Part shown: piece after piece, positions 54,970 through 64,000 of the stretch
How the letters are laid out: every line of letters begins with the position of its first letter
Position numbering within the stretch: position 1 is the stretch's first letter
Assembly: GCF_036924595.1 (NCBI RefSeq)
Contig: NZ_JAZHRV010000001.1
Location: 4,216,001-4,280,000, forward strand
DNA from: Bradyrhizobium algeriense
Lineage (GTDB): Bacteria; Pseudomonadota; Alphaproteobacteria; Rhizobiales; Xanthobacteraceae
Reading direction: 5' to 3'
Length of the DNA stretch: 64,000 nt
Notes under the pieces: generated by a model
Told to the model about the DNA's origin: nothing
The model's database searches: none
What the model saw: only the letters and a program-made list of their open reading frames with translations
Position numbers and translations under genes: made by a program

Positions 54970-55641
54970 TCAAGTCCCGGGCGACGGCGGCGTCAGCAGA
55001 TAGCCGAGCCCGCGCACGGTCTGGATGATGTCGACCTCGAGTTTCTTGCGGATGCGGCCGACGAACACCTCGATGGTGTTGGAGTCGCGGTCGAAGTCCT
55101 GGTCGTAGAGATGCTCGACCAGTTCGGTACGCGACACTACGCGCCCGGTGTGATGCATGAGATAATCGAGCAAACGATATTCATGCGAGGTGAGCTTAAC
55201 CGAATTACCGTTGACGGTAACCTTGTTGGTACGGGTATCCAGCGAGACCGGACCGCAGGTCAGCTCGGATTGGGCGTGACCGGCGGAACGGCGCAGCAGC
55301 GCGCGGATCCGCGCCAGCACCTCTTCCAGGTGGAACGGCTTGGCGACGTAGTCGTCGGCGCCGGCGTCAAATCCCTGCACCTTGTCGCTCCAGCGGTCGC
55401 GCGCGGTAAGGATCAGGACCGGCATCGCGCGGCCGCCGCGGCGCCACGCCTCCAGGACCGAGATGCCGTCCATCTTGGGCAACCCTATGTCAAGCACGAC
55501 GGCGTCATAAGGTTCGCTGTCACCGAGGAAATGCCCCTCCTCACCGTCGAACGCGCGATCGACCACATAACCGGCATCCGTCAAAGCCGTCGTAAGCTGA
55601 CGGTTGAGATCCGGATCGTCCTCAACGACAAGCAGGCGCAA
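54970..55641 (-). CDS. OmpR-family response regulator (FeuP/PhoP-like)
   Basis: 223 residues. The receiver has the acidic pair in LLVVEDDPDLNRQLTTALTD, the phosphoacceptor in VVLDIGLPKMDG and lysine in YVAKPFHLEE. The winged helix includes LTSHEYRLLDYLMHHTGRVV and EVFVGRIRKKLE. The start is probably TTG 55641, with GGAGG 5 bases upstream; a second TTG at 55653 would add four residues without a ribosome site. It is the likely partner of the kinase downstream. Resemblance to rhizobial FeuP is strong by eye but not proven. Confidence 0.9.
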   Translation of the reverse strand: MRLLVVEDDPDLNRQLTTALTDAGYVVDRAFDGEEGHFLGDSEPYDAVVLDIGLPKMDGISVLEAWRRGGRAMPVLILTARDRWSDKVQGFDAGADDYVAKPFHLEEVLARIRALLRRSAGHAQSELTCGPVSLDTRTNKVTVNGNSVKLTSHEYRLLDYLMHHTGRVVSRTELVEHLYDQDFDRDSNTIEVFVGRIRKKLEVDIIQTVRGLGYLLTPPSPGT

Positions 55642-55912
55642 GCTGGCCTCCAAAAGTGAGCCCTACGATATCAGATCTCAAGATGAGGCTAACCGGCGTG
55701 AACGGGCCATGAACGGGGGGCACGGTGCAATGTTACTTTTTCGTTATGAGGCTTTCCGCGGCCGGGCATGGCCGCAAGCCGAACGCCTAGCACAGCCAAT
55801 TAACTGCCCCAAGGGGGGCCACCAGGTCGCTTGCGTCGACAACTACCGAAAAGGCGGGACGCTCCCGCCTGCAGAGGGGCCGGCAAGCCCGATCGCCTCA
55901 CCGGTCAGTCGC

Positions 55913-56065
55913 TCACGTGCGGAAGAATACGAACCAGACGATGCCCAGGATCAGAACCGCGAGCCCGGTCGAAACCGTCAGGAGCGCGAGCACCGACGGG
56001 CCGGGTTCGGCCTGGCGTGCCTCGGTCGGGGTTTCGACGATCTGGCCATGTCGTTGCGTTGCCAT
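55913..56065 (-). CDS. Small single-helix membrane protein
   Basis: 50 residues: a polar N-terminus (MATQRHGQIVETPTEARQAE), then one membrane helix (VLALLTVSTGLAVLILGIVW) ending FVFFRT. ATG 56065 has GAGG a few bases upstream; the longer frame is rejected. Function is unknown. It lies between the FeuP-like gene and ku. Confidence 0.6.
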   Translation of the reverse strand: MATQRHGQIVETPTEARQAEPGPSVLALLTVSTGLAVLILGIVWFVFFRT

Positions 56066-56325
56066 AGGGACCTCTTCGAGTAAGTGCCTGTAATACCAGC
56101 GAATGCTTCGACACCGCCGGTTAAAGCAACGCATGATCGGAAGCGATGTTCCGGCCCTTCGGGCCGTGCCGCGCGGCAGCAGCATCCAAAAGGCCGCAGG
56201 CCCGCCGCAGAACGGGGCCGTGCAGCGATTAACGCCGTTGCGCGATTCCCTGCCCCGCCGTGTTTGAGAGGCGGCGATCCGATGGTATTCTTACCGGTCG
56301 TCTGTCGCGTCTTCGGAGTATCCCT

Positions 56326-57324
56326 ATGGCCCCCCGCGCCAATTGGAAGGGTTTTCTGCGCCTTTCGCTCGTGACCTGTCCGGTCGCCCTCTATCCGGCG
56401 ACGTCGGACACGGAGAAGGTCTCGTTCAACCAGATCAACCGCAAGACCGGCCATCGGATCAAATACGCCAAGGTTGACGCCGACACCGGCGAGGAAGTCG
56501 CCAACGACGACATCATGAAGGGCTACAAGGTCGACACCGACACCTACATCGAGGTGACGAAGGACGAGCTTGACGAACTCGCGCTGGAATCGACCCGCAC
56601 CATCGAGATCGACGAGTTCGTGCCGAGGGCCGATATCGACAGCCGTTACGTGATCCGCCCCTATTATCTCGTGCCGGACGGCAAGGTCGGCCACGACGCC
56701 TTCGCGGTGATCCGCGAAACCATCCGCAACATGGACAAGGTCGCGATCGGACGCGTGGTGCTGACCAACCGCGAACACATCATCGCGCTGGAGCCGCTCG
56801 ACAAGGGGCTGATGGGAACGCTGCTGCGCTACCCCTATGAAGTCCGCAGCGAGGCGGAATATTTCGAGGATATCCAGGACGTGAAGATCACCAAGGATAT
56901 GCTTGATCTCGCTAAGCATATCGTCGAGCAGAAGTCCGGATCGTTCGAGCCTGAACAATTCGAGGACCGCTACGAGCAGGCGCTGATCGACCTGATCAAT
57001 CAGAAGCGCAACGGCCTGAGCATCACGGCAAAGGCTGCCCCGAAAACCACCGGCAACGTCATCAACCTGATGGACGCGCTCAAGCGCAGCCTCGCCAGCG
57101 AAAAGCAGGCCGCCCCTGCCGTCAAGGCCCAAGAAAAGGGTCAAGAAAAGACCAAGGGCAAGAAGCCGAAGAAGGCCGCCGCCGGCCAGCGCGAGATGCT
57201 GTTGCCGATCAGCGGCGGCGGCAAACGCGGCGCCAAGGAGACGGCCAAGGAAACCGTTAAGGAAGCGCCGAAGAAGGCGGAGAAGCCGGCGCGATCAGCC
57301 GCCCGTACCAAGAAGGCCGGATGA
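56326..57324 (+). CDS. ku: Ku DNA end-binding protein (non-homologous end joining)
   Basis: Homodimeric ring protein of 332 residues that binds DNA double-strand ends and recruits LigD. The Ku core starts NWKGFLRLSLVTCPVALYPA and includes VGHDAFAVIRETI and EPEQFEDRYEQALIDLI. The C-terminus is a Lys/Ala-rich tail (about 250-332) that may bind DNA. ATG 56326 gives the family N-terminus, with GGAG upstream. No ligase gene lies in the window. Confidence 0.95.
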   Translation: MAPRANWKGFLRLSLVTCPVALYPATSDTEKVSFNQINRKTGHRIKYAKVDADTGEEVANDDIMKGYKVDTDTYIEVTKDELDELALESTRTIEIDEFVPRADIDSRYVIRPYYLVPDGKVGHDAFAVIRETIRNMDKVAIGRVVLTNREHIIALEPLDKGLMGTLLRYPYEVRSEAEYFEDIQDVKITKDMLDLAKHIVEQKSGSFEPEQFEDRYEQALIDLINQKRNGLSITAKAAPKTTGNVINLMDALKRSLASEKQAAPAVKAQEKGQEKTKGKKPKKAAAGQREMLLPISGGGKRGAKETAKETVKEAPKKAEKPARSAARTKKAG

Positions 57325-57360
57325 TTGGGCAAGGAGCGCGATAGCATCTTCTAGCGCGCG

Positions 57361-57597
57361 ATGCCCTGGTCAACCCCGTTCGATGACCCGATAGCGCTTC
57401 GCAGCGGAGGCAGGCTCGCGACGCTGCAGCAGGCCGCCGACTACGTCATGGCATTGCCGGAAAAAGTGCAGCACGAGGCGCACTGGCAGATCGCAGTCGA
57501 GAATCTGATCAATGCGGCGGAGACCGGCGGCGGCTGGCTGATGTTCGCACGCATCGCGATGATGCGGGCGCTCAATGCGGACGGGAAAGAGGGCTAG
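57361..57597 (+). CDS. Conserved small hypothetical protein
   Basis: 78 residues (MPWSTPFDDPIALRSGGRLA), helical, soluble. It follows ku by 36 bp on the same strand and may be co-transcribed. Its family is a Bradyrhizobium-type small protein of unknown function. The start codon is the first ATG of the frame. Confidence 0.7.
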   Translation: MPWSTPFDDPIALRSGGRLATLQQAADYVMALPEKVQHEAHWQIAVENLINAAETGGGWLMFARIAMMRALNADGKEG

Positions 57598-57672
57598 CCG
57601 GCTTCAATCGCCGTCCCCGCCCCGTTGGCAGTGGCCCGAGCAGCGGCTCCTGCATGGTGCAGCCGAACCCCG

Positions 57673-57837
57673 CTACTTGAGCGAGGAGCTGACGTCGCTG
57701 AATTTCGTGTTGAGCGCGCTGCCAACGCCGTTGACGGCGGTGACGATCACGATGCTGATGCCAGCTGCAATGAGGCAATATTCGATGGCGGTAGCACCGC
57801 ATTCATCGCCGACAAATCGTGCAAGTAATCGACGCAT
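57673..57837 (-). CDS. Flp-type IVb pilin
   Basis: 54-residue prepilin of the tight-adherence family. The short basic leader MRRLLARFVGDECG ends in glycine before ATAIEYCLIAAGISIVIVTA, the class III prepilin cleavage site (G|xxxxEY) and hydrophobic core. ATG 57837 follows AGGAG by 8 bases. It is short and easily missed. No tad/cpa assembly genes are nearby, so its assembly machinery must lie elsewhere. Confidence 0.88.
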   Translation of the reverse strand: MRRLLARFVGDECGATAIEYCLIAAGISIVIVTAVNGVGSALNTKFSDVSSSLK

Positions 57838-58329
57838 AGACAAAACTCCTATAGACGCTCCCCGGAATTCTCCCGCGCCAAACTCGTTAAACTCTAGACG
57901 GGAACGGTTGAAGAGGCCTTGACGATCAGAATGAACGATCGATTAAGGCGGTCGAAGAAATCCGCGCCTCCGGAATCATACGGTACGGAAATTTACCATC
58001 GATTGCGCGCCGCCCGTCCATCGTCGCCCGATTGGCGTCTTGCGAAGCGAGGCACATGACAGCGCAGAAGCGCGAAACGGACCCGATGGCCGCGATGTTC
58101 AGCTGCCGCGGCGTTGAATAAGGGACCGGGCACAACGGCCCGGTCCGGAAGTCGTTCTCAGAAGTTACGCTGGGCGCGGAACTGACCGAACGAGCCCGTC
58201 AGGCGGCAAAACGCATATCAGCACTTCCGCACGCATGCTTCGTCAGCGCTTTACCGGGCCGGAAAATCCTGTTCCTACTGTTGCAAATCGTCCGGACCAA
58301 ACCGGCCTGCAATCCAAGGAGAGACCGTC
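57838..58329. other. Spacer without a supported gene
   Basis: 492 bp. The left part should hold the pilin promoter (minus strand), the right part that of the thiamine-diphosphate enzyme. A minus-strand frame at 57926-58135 has no ribosome site or recognisable product. No repeat was noticed. Confidence 0.5.
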
Positions 58330-59964
58330 ATGAAGCTCGGCGCCGCCATTGCGGAAATCATGAAGCGGGAGGGGATCGAAATCCTCTGCGGCTACCCGGT
58401 CAATCATCTCATTGAATATGCCGCCAATACCGACATCCGCCCGGTGATGGTGCGCCAGGAACGCATCGGCGTTCACATGGCGGACGCGATCTCGCGCGTC
58501 ACCTCGGGGCAATCGATCGGCGCGTTCTGCATGCAGCATGGGCCCGGCGCCGAGAACGCGATGGGCGGCGTGGCGCAATGTTACGGCGAGTCGGTGCCCG
58601 TGCTGGTGCTGCCGATGGGCTATGCGCGCAGGCTCGCCAACATCGACCCGAACTTCAACTCCAGCCAGGCGATGAAGGCGTTCTCGAAATCGTCGGAGCC
58701 GATCAACATCGCCACTGAGGTCTGCAACATTTTCCGGCGCGCGTTCACCAAACTGAAGAACGGCCGCGGCGGGCCGGTGATCGTCGAAATTCCGGCCGAC
58801 ATGTGGAACGAGGAAGTGCCGGAACCGCTGAACTACACGCCGGTGCTGCGCACCCGCTACGGCGCGGATCCCCTGCATGTGAAGGAAGCGGCGGCTCTCC
58901 TCGTCGCGGCGAAGCGCCCGGTGATCTATGCCGGCCAGGGCGTGCATTACGCCAAAGCCTGGCCGCAGCTCAGGCGGCTGGCCGAGCGCCTCGCCATCCC
59001 CGTCACAACCAGCCTTGGCGGCAAATCATCCTTTCCGGAGACGCATCCGCTGTCGCTGGGGTCGGGCGGCCTCGCCGTGCCGCGCGCGGTGCCGAAATTC
59101 TTAGGCGAAGCCGACGTGATCTTCGGCATCGGCTGCTCGTTCACCGAGACATCATTCGGCATCGCCATGCCGAAGGGCAAGACCATCATCCATTCGACGC
59201 TCGACCCCAACCATCTCAACAAGGACGTCGAGGCCAAAATCGGCCTCGTCGGTGACGCCGGCCTCGTGCTCGACGCGCTGTTGGAAGAGATCGGCAAGAC
59301 CGTCACGACGGACCGCGACGCGGCCGCGGTCGCAGCCGAGATAGCGGCCTCCCACAAAGAATGGCTGGCGAAATGGATGCCGAAGCTGACCCATAACGAC
59401 GCGCCGCTGAACCCCTACCGCGTGCTGTGGGATCTGCAGCACACCGTCGACATCAACAACACCATCATCACCCATGATGCCGGCAGCCCGCGCGACCAGC
59501 TCTCGCCGTTCTGGAAATCGGTCGAACCGCTCTCTTATGTCGGCTGGGGCAAGACCACGCAGCTCGGTTACGGCCTTGGGCTGGCGATGGGCGCCAAGCT
59601 GGCAAAACCCGACAAGCTCTGCATCAATGTCTGGGGCGATGCCGCGATCGGCTTCACCGGCATGGATTTCGAAACCGCGGTGCGCGAGCGCATCCCGATC
59701 ATGTCGATCCTTTTGAACAATTTTTCGATGGCGATCGAATTGAAGGTGATGCCGATCTCGACCGAGAAATACCGCTCCACCGACATTTCCGGCGACTACG
59801 CGGCGATGGCGCGCGCGTTCGGCGGCTATGGCGAACGGGTGTTGAGGCCGGAAGACATCATCCCCGCCATCCAGCGCGGCATTGCGAAGACCAAAGAAGG
59901 TGTCCCGGTGCTGCTGGAATTCATCACCAGCAAGGAGACCGAGGTGTCGCGGCCGGGGACCTGA
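58330..59964 (+). CDS. Thiamine-diphosphate-dependent enzyme (acetolactate synthase-like)
   Basis: Cytosolic enzyme of 544 residues in the acetolactate synthase/benzoylformate decarboxylase superfamily. The catalytic glutamate of the pyrimidine domain is in VMVRQERIGVHMADAISRVT, and the diphosphate-binding motif reads WGDAAIGFTGMDFETAVRER ending LLNN. The middle FAD/nucleotide-like domain is present. ATG 58330 follows AAGGAGA. It is followed 33 bp later by a glutamine amidotransferase, an unusual partner. The substrate cannot be fixed from sequence; a 2-keto acid is expected. Confidence 0.88.
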   Translation: MKLGAAIAEIMKREGIEILCGYPVNHLIEYAANTDIRPVMVRQERIGVHMADAISRVTSGQSIGAFCMQHGPGAENAMGGVAQCYGESVPVLVLPMGYARRLANIDPNFNSSQAMKAFSKSSEPINIATEVCNIFRRAFTKLKNGRGGPVIVEIPADMWNEEVPEPLNYTPVLRTRYGADPLHVKEAAALLVAAKRPVIYAGQGVHYAKAWPQLRRLAERLAIPVTTSLGGKSSFPETHPLSLGSGGLAVPRAVPKFLGEADVIFGIGCSFTETSFGIAMPKGKTIIHSTLDPNHLNKDVEAKIGLVGDAGLVLDALLEEIGKTVTTDRDAAAVAAEIAASHKEWLAKWMPKLTHNDAPLNPYRVLWDLQHTVDINNTIITHDAGSPRDQLSPFWKSVEPLSYVGWGKTTQLGYGLGLAMGAKLAKPDKLCINVWGDAAIGFTGMDFETAVRERIPIMSILLNNFSMAIELKVMPISTEKYRSTDISGDYAAMARAFGGYGERVLRPEDIIPAIQRGIAKTKEGVPVLLEFITSKETEVSRPGT

Positions 59965-59997
59965 GGAGCGACGCAACAGATTACCGGATACCCGCTC

Positions 59998-60711
59998 ATG
60001 CCGCGTATTACGATCCTGGAGACCGGACTGGTCAGCCCGAAAAACCGCGTGCTCCACGGATCGTATCCGCAGATGTTCGAGCATATGATTGGCGCTGCCG
60101 ACCCCTCCGTCACGTTCAATACCGTCAGCATTGCCGCCGGCGAGCCGCTGCCTGATATCGGCGGGCTGGAGGCGATCCTCATCACGGGATCGCCGGCCGG
60201 CGTCTATGACGGGCTCGAGTGGATCGCGCCGCTCGAAGAATTCGTGCGCACAGCAAATGAGGGCAAGGTGTCCATGGTCGGCGTCTGCTTCGGTCATCAA
60301 CTGATCGCGCAGGCGTTGGGCGGCACGGTGCGCAAGTCGGAGAAAGGTTGGGGGCTGGGAAGGCACGTCTACGACGTAGCGGCCGGCAATGGCCTGATCG
60401 AGGGCACGCACATCGCGCTCGCCTGCTCGCACCAGGATCAGGTCATCACGCCGCCAGCGGGCGCCCAAACGATCCTGTCTTCGGATTTCACGCCGTACGC
60501 CGGGCTGCTCTACGCCGGCGGCACCACGCTTTCGGTACAGCCACACCCGGAATTCTCTGTCGGCTTCGCGCTGGCCTGCTGCGAGGTGGTGCACACCAAA
60601 GGCCATGCACCTGACAGCCTCGTCGCAGCCGCAAAGGGCTCGCTCGCCGAGCCGCTGGAAAACGCCAGGCTCGGGGGCGCGATCACGCGTTTCCTCACGC
60701 GATCAAGGTGA
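59998..60711 (+). CDS. Class I glutamine amidotransferase-like protein
   Basis: 237 residues of the GATase1 fold. The nucleophile elbow is GVCFGHQLIAQALGG with cysteine, and the His-x-Glu pair is in QPHPEFS, so it should hydrolyse glutamine or a gamma-glutamyl compound. No synthetase domain is fused. It lies 33 bp downstream of the thiamine-diphosphate enzyme and is probably co-transcribed; it may transfer ammonia or remove a gamma-glutamyl group. The partner reaction is unknown. Confidence 0.88.
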   Translation: MPRITILETGLVSPKNRVLHGSYPQMFEHMIGAADPSVTFNTVSIAAGEPLPDIGGLEAILITGSPAGVYDGLEWIAPLEEFVRTANEGKVSMVGVCFGHQLIAQALGGTVRKSEKGWGLGRHVYDVAAGNGLIEGTHIALACSHQDQVITPPAGAQTILSSDFTPYAGLLYAGGTTLSVQPHPEFSVGFALACCEVVHTKGHAPDSLVAAAKGSLAEPLENARLGGAITRFLTRSR

Positions 60712-60858
60712 CGCGTGAGATGGGCGACCGGGCAGAAAGGCTCCCTTAAGACCTTCATGAGCGCTGGCTCTAACGCTTCCGGGATGAAATAATCTGACTG
60801 GAACCGGGGCAAGGCGGCCTGTTTGGCCCTGCCCGCGCGTCAGGCACGGATTGTTGGA

Positions 60859-63800
60859 ATGGCGACGCTTCCCGAGGACATGTCGGTCGCGATCGATGAG
60901 CTGGGATCGGCCATCACCGAGATGGAGTCGCATCTCGAATCCGTTCGCGCCGAGCGCGACGGGGCGAAGGCGCGCCAGGTCGAGCTCGAAATCGAGAATG
61001 CGAATCTGCGTCGGGAACTGAACCTCGCGCGTGAGCAGCAGAAGGCTTCCGCCGGCATCCTCAGTGTCATCAGCAGTTCGGTGGCCGATACCAAACCGGT
61101 ATTCGAAAGCATCCTCTCCAGCATCAAGCATCTTTTTGACGGCGAGGAGAGCCTGATTTTCCTCACCAGCGAAGAAGGCCTGTTGCAAATTGCGGCCGCG
61201 CGCGGTGCAAACGCCGAGGCGGCGCGCGAGCGGTTTCCAATTCCGATTGAAGGAACCGCAAGCGAGCTTGCGATTCGCGAGCGGCGGCTGGTGCGTTCTG
61301 CCGACGTCCAGAACGATCCGGACGTGCCGATCGACCTGCGCGAGACCGCTCGCAGGATCGGGCAAAACTATTCGATGGCCATTGCGCCCATGCTCTGGGA
61401 AGACAAGGCAATCGGCACGATTTTCGTGGGCCGCACCTCGATGGTGCCGTTTGCGGACAGGGAGTGCGAACTGCTGAACGTTTTCGCCGATCAGGCCGTG
61501 ATCGCCATCCAGAATGCGCGGCTGTTCGACGAGACGCGCGAAGCGCTCGAGCGGCAAACCGCAACCGCTGACATTCTGAAGGTCATCGCCTCCTCCCCTT
61601 CCGAAGTGCAGCCCGTCCTGGATGTCATCGTGAACAGCGCCGCCGAGCTGTTCGCACCGCACACCGCGGTGATCACGACGCTGCAGGATGGCAAACTGCA
61701 TTGGCGCGCCATCGCAGCAAGCGGGCCGAGTTTTGACCACGAAAAGGCAAGGTCCATCTATCCGATCGCATTCGACCCGGACCGCTCCCCGTCGTGCCGT
61801 GCAATCATGGAGCGCCGGATCATAGAGATTCCCGATATCGAAGCTCCCGGTACGCCCGAGTTGACCCGCCGGGTTGCGGCGGCCGGTGGCTTCCGAAGCG
61901 CGACATTTGTGCCCCTGATCCATCGGGGTGAAGGCATTGGGACCATCAATCTGACCACCCCGCAAGCGGGCTTCAGACTGTCTGAGAAGCAGCTGACACT
62001 GGTCAGGACCTTTGCCGACCAAGCCGTGATCGCCATCGAGAACACGCGTCTGTTCAATGAGACCCGGGAGGCTCTGGAGCGGCAGACCGCGACCGCCGAG
62101 ATCTTGAAGGTCATCGCCAGTTCACCATCGGACATCCAACCCGTGTTCGAGGCCATCGCGTCAAGCGCGAAGACCCTGCTCGGCGCATTCTCCACCACGG
62201 TATTGCGCTTCATCGGGGAAGAGCTTCACCTTGTGGCCTACACGCCCACCGATCCCGAGGCCGATAGGGCGCTGAAATCGTCGTTCCCGCGGCCGTTAGC
62301 CGAACTCCCCGTATTTGCACTGGTCCGCAACGGAAAAACGATCCAGTTCCCGGACACCGAGGCTGATGATGTGCCCCCCGCCAACAGGGAGTTGGCGCGG
62401 CTGCGCGGCTTTCGCAGTGTGCTGTTCACCCCGCTGATGAACCAGGGCACCCCTGTTGGTATCATCAGCGTCACCCGCGCCGAGCCCGGCGCCTTCGCGC
62501 CGCATCACGTCCAGTTGCTGCAGACCTTCGCCGACCAGGCCGTGATCGCGATCGAGAACACGCGGCTGTTCAACGAGACGAAAGAAGCGCTGGAACGGCA
62601 GACCGCCACCGCCGACATCCTGAAAGTCATCGCCTCCTCGCCCTCCGACGTGCAGCCGGTGTTCGACGCCGTTGCGTATAGCGCCAACCGGTTGATCGGC
62701 GGCTTTTCAGCCGCGATCTTCCGCTACATCGACGGCAAGATTCATCTGGCCGCCTTTACACCGACCGACGCGGCCGGCGATGCCGTCCTGCAATCTGCGT
62801 TCCCTGTCCCGCTGGACCAGTTTCCGCCCTACCAGCTGACGCGCAACGGCGCGCCGGCGGAATTGCCTGATACCGAACGCGAGCCGGCGGCGCGTGACAT
62901 TGCGCGGGCCCGCGGCTATCGCAGCATGCTGTTCGCGCCGCTGATGAACGACGGCGAGGCCGTCGGCATCATCACCGTCACCCGCGTCGCGCCCGGCCCA
63001 TTCGGCGAACAGCACACCCGCTTGCTGCAGATGTTCGCCGACCAGGCCGTGATCGCGATCAAGAATGTCGGACTGTTCAACGAGGTGCAGCAGCGCACCG
63101 AGGATTTGAGCGAGGCATTGCAGCAACAGACAGCCACGGCGGAGGTGCTTAAGGTGATCGCCTCATCGCCGACCGAAGTTGGACCGGCGCTGCAGGCGAT
63201 TGTTGAGAGCGCTTGCAAGTTCTGCGATGCGTACGATGCCAATGTCCTGCTGAAGATCGGCAATGACTTGCACTTCAGCGCGCATCACGGCCCGATTCCG
63301 ACGGGCCGGCAAGCCCGCCCGATCAATCGGGATTGGGCCACGGGTCGTTCGGTCGTCGACCGCGTTCCGGTGCAGGTTCCCGATTTTCAGGCGCCGGAAG
63401 CATCCGAATTTCCCGAAGGACAGCGGCAGTCCCGCGAACAGGGTCACCGCTGCACCTTGAGCGTACCGTTGTTGCGGGAGGGAGAGGCAATTGGCGCGAT
63501 CGCGCTGCGCCGCCTTGAACCCGTCGCCTTCACCGACAAGCAGATCGCGCTGCTGGAGACCTTCGCCGACCAGGCGGTGATCGCCATCGGCAATGTCCGC
63601 CTGTTCGAGGAGGTGCAGGCGCGCACGCGCGAGCTCTCAAAATCCCTCGACGACCTGCGCACCGCGCAGGACCGCCTGGTGCAGACCGAGAAACTCGCCT
63701 CGCTTGGCCAGCTCACCGCTGGCATCGCCCACGAGATCAAGAACCCGCTCAACTTCGTCAACAATTTCGCGGCCGTTTCGGCCGAGTTGACCGAGGAGTT

Positions 63801-64000
63801 GAATGACGTTCTCAAACCCACTGAGTTCGCCGAGAAGGTCCGTGCCGAGGTCGAAGAACTGACCGGGCTCTTGAAGGACAACCTCGAAAAGGTTGTGCAG
63901 CACGGCAAGCGCGCGGATTCCATCGTCAAGAACATGCTGCTGCATTCCCGCGAGGGTGGCGGCGAGCACCGGCCGTCCGACATCAACGCGCTGATCGACG
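60859..64000 (+). CDS. Multi-GAF sensor histidine kinase (3' end outside window)
   Basis: Open to the end of the window, 1047 residues so far. After a coiled coil (ELGSAITEMESHLESVRAER) there are five GAF sensor domains in a row, each closed by a near-identical linker (FADQAVIAI, LFNETREALERQTATA, ILKVIASSPSD). The linker starts at 61483, 62011, 62527, 63034 and 63562, so modules are 507-528 bp long. A coiled coil then leads to the phosphoacceptor site LGQLTAGIAHEIKNPLNFVN. The ATPase domain is expected beyond base 64000. ATG 60859 is the first good start; a TTG upstream is possible. It lies 147 bp after the amidotransferase. No membrane helix is seen, so it is probably cytosolic. Confidence 0.93.
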   Translation, partial: MATLPEDMSVAIDELGSAITEMESHLESVRAERDGAKARQVELEIENANLRRELNLAREQQKASAGILSVISSSVADTKPVFESILSSIKHLFDGEESLIFLTSEEGLLQIAAARGANAEAARERFPIPIEGTASELAIRERRLVRSADVQNDPDVPIDLRETARRIGQNYSMAIAPMLWEDKAIGTIFVGRTSMVPFADRECELLNVFADQAVIAIQNARLFDETREALERQTATADILKVIASSPSEVQPVLDVIVNSAAELFAPHTAVITTLQDGKLHWRAIAASGPSFDHEKARSIYPIAFDPDRSPSCRAIMERRIIEIPDIEAPGTPELTRRVAAAGGFRSATFVPLIHRGEGIGTINLTTPQAGFRLSEKQLTLVRTFADQAVIAIENTRLFNETREALERQTATAEILKVIASSPSDIQPVFEAIASSAKTLLGAFSTTVLRFIGEELHLVAYTPTDPEADRALKSSFPRPLAELPVFALVRNGKTIQFPDTEADDVPPANRELARLRGFRSVLFTPLMNQGTPVGIISVTRAEPGAFAPHHVQLLQTFADQAVIAIENTRLFNETKEALERQTATADILKVIASSPSDVQPVFDAVAYSANRLIGGFSAAIFRYIDGKIHLAAFTPTDAAGDAVLQSAFPVPLDQFPPYQLTRNGAPAELPDTEREPAARDIARARGYRSMLFAPLMNDGEAVGIITVTRVAPGPFGEQHTRLLQMFADQAVIAIKNVGLFNEVQQRTEDLSEALQQQTATAEVLKVIASSPTEVGPALQAIVESACKFCDAYDANVLLKIGNDLHFSAHHGPIPTGRQARPINRDWATGRSVVDRVPVQVPDFQAPEASEFPEGQRQSREQGHRCTLSVPLLREGEAIGAIALRRLEPVAFTDKQIALLETFADQAVIAIGNVRLFEEVQARTRELSKSLDDLRTAQDRLVQTEKLASLGQLTAGIAHEIKNPLNFVNNFAAVSAELTEELNDVLKPTEFAEKVRAEVEELTGLLKDNLEKVVQHGKRADSIVKNMLLHSREGGGEHRPSDINALID

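Noticed and set aside
57926..58135. 69-codon minus-strand frame in the pilin/TPP-enzyme spacer
   Set aside because: No ribosome site, unlikely composition and no recognisable product.
60703..62022. Long minus-strand frame opposite the GAF kinase
   Set aside because: GC-rich antisense shadow; the plus strand encodes clear GAF and kinase motifs over the same bases.
61483..63640. Possible CRISPR or tandem satellite because of regular spacing
   Set aside because: The repeats are coding, in frame and 507-528 bp apart; they are linkers between GAF domains.

Overview
The window is GC-rich chromosomal DNA from an alphaproteobacterium of the Bradyrhizobium/Nitrobacteraceae type. This rests on cycHJKL-type cytochrome c maturation genes, a degP / response regulator / sensor kinase / glnE block, a FeuPQ-like two-component pair, a bacterial Ku gene, a five-GAF-domain kinase, and dispersed palindromic repeats that I recall from Bradyrhizobium genomes. 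I saw no rRNA, tRNA, CRISPR array, prophage or insertion sequence.

Region 1-7210 is accessory. It holds the 3' end of an oligopeptide-type ABC ATPase gene, an amidohydrolase, a DUF2846 lipoprotein, and a four-gene minus-strand operon (unknown protein, cupin, GNAT acetyltransferase, MFS transporter) in which two genes carry apparent single-base frameshifts. A 1.4 kb repeat-rich spacer follows. Region 7211-19168 has a CDF metal exporter with an unusually long cytoplasmic tail, a PAS sensor kinase, a polyamine-type ABC importer operon (ATPase, HAD hydrolase, FAD amine oxidoreductase, binding protein, two permeases), and two LysR regulators. Region 19457-29000 is rich in signalling genes: a Cache-HAMP adenylate cyclase behind an orphan binding protein, an HD-domain protein, a winged-helix/TPR regulator, a probable methanethiol S-methyltransferase (mddA), and a frameshifted LysR gene divergent from a VOC protein.

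Region 29011-31268 is an ECF sigma/anti-sigma pair divergent from a DUF4394 secreted protein. Both directions share the same promoter motif (TGCATCC, 16 bp, GGTA). Region 32183-45679 is mostly housekeeping: glnE, two-component genes, degP, DUF1993 and ccmI-ccmE-ccmF-ccmH.

Region 45905-51908 is the most interesting part. It has exbB-exbD-tonB, a TonB-dependent receptor fused in frame to a second, Omp25-like beta-barrel, and a divergent MntR-family regulator. An MntR-box-like palindrome (GTAG, 6 bp, CTAC) lies upstream of exbB and again between the receptor and the regulator. I infer a self-contained, metal-regulated outer-membrane uptake system, most simply for manganese.

Region 51931-64000 has a conserved hypothetical protein, a FeuQ/FeuP-like pair, small proteins, Ku, a Flp pilin, a thiamine-diphosphate enzyme next to a glutamine amidotransferase, and the 5' part of the multi-GAF histidine kinase, which runs off the window end.
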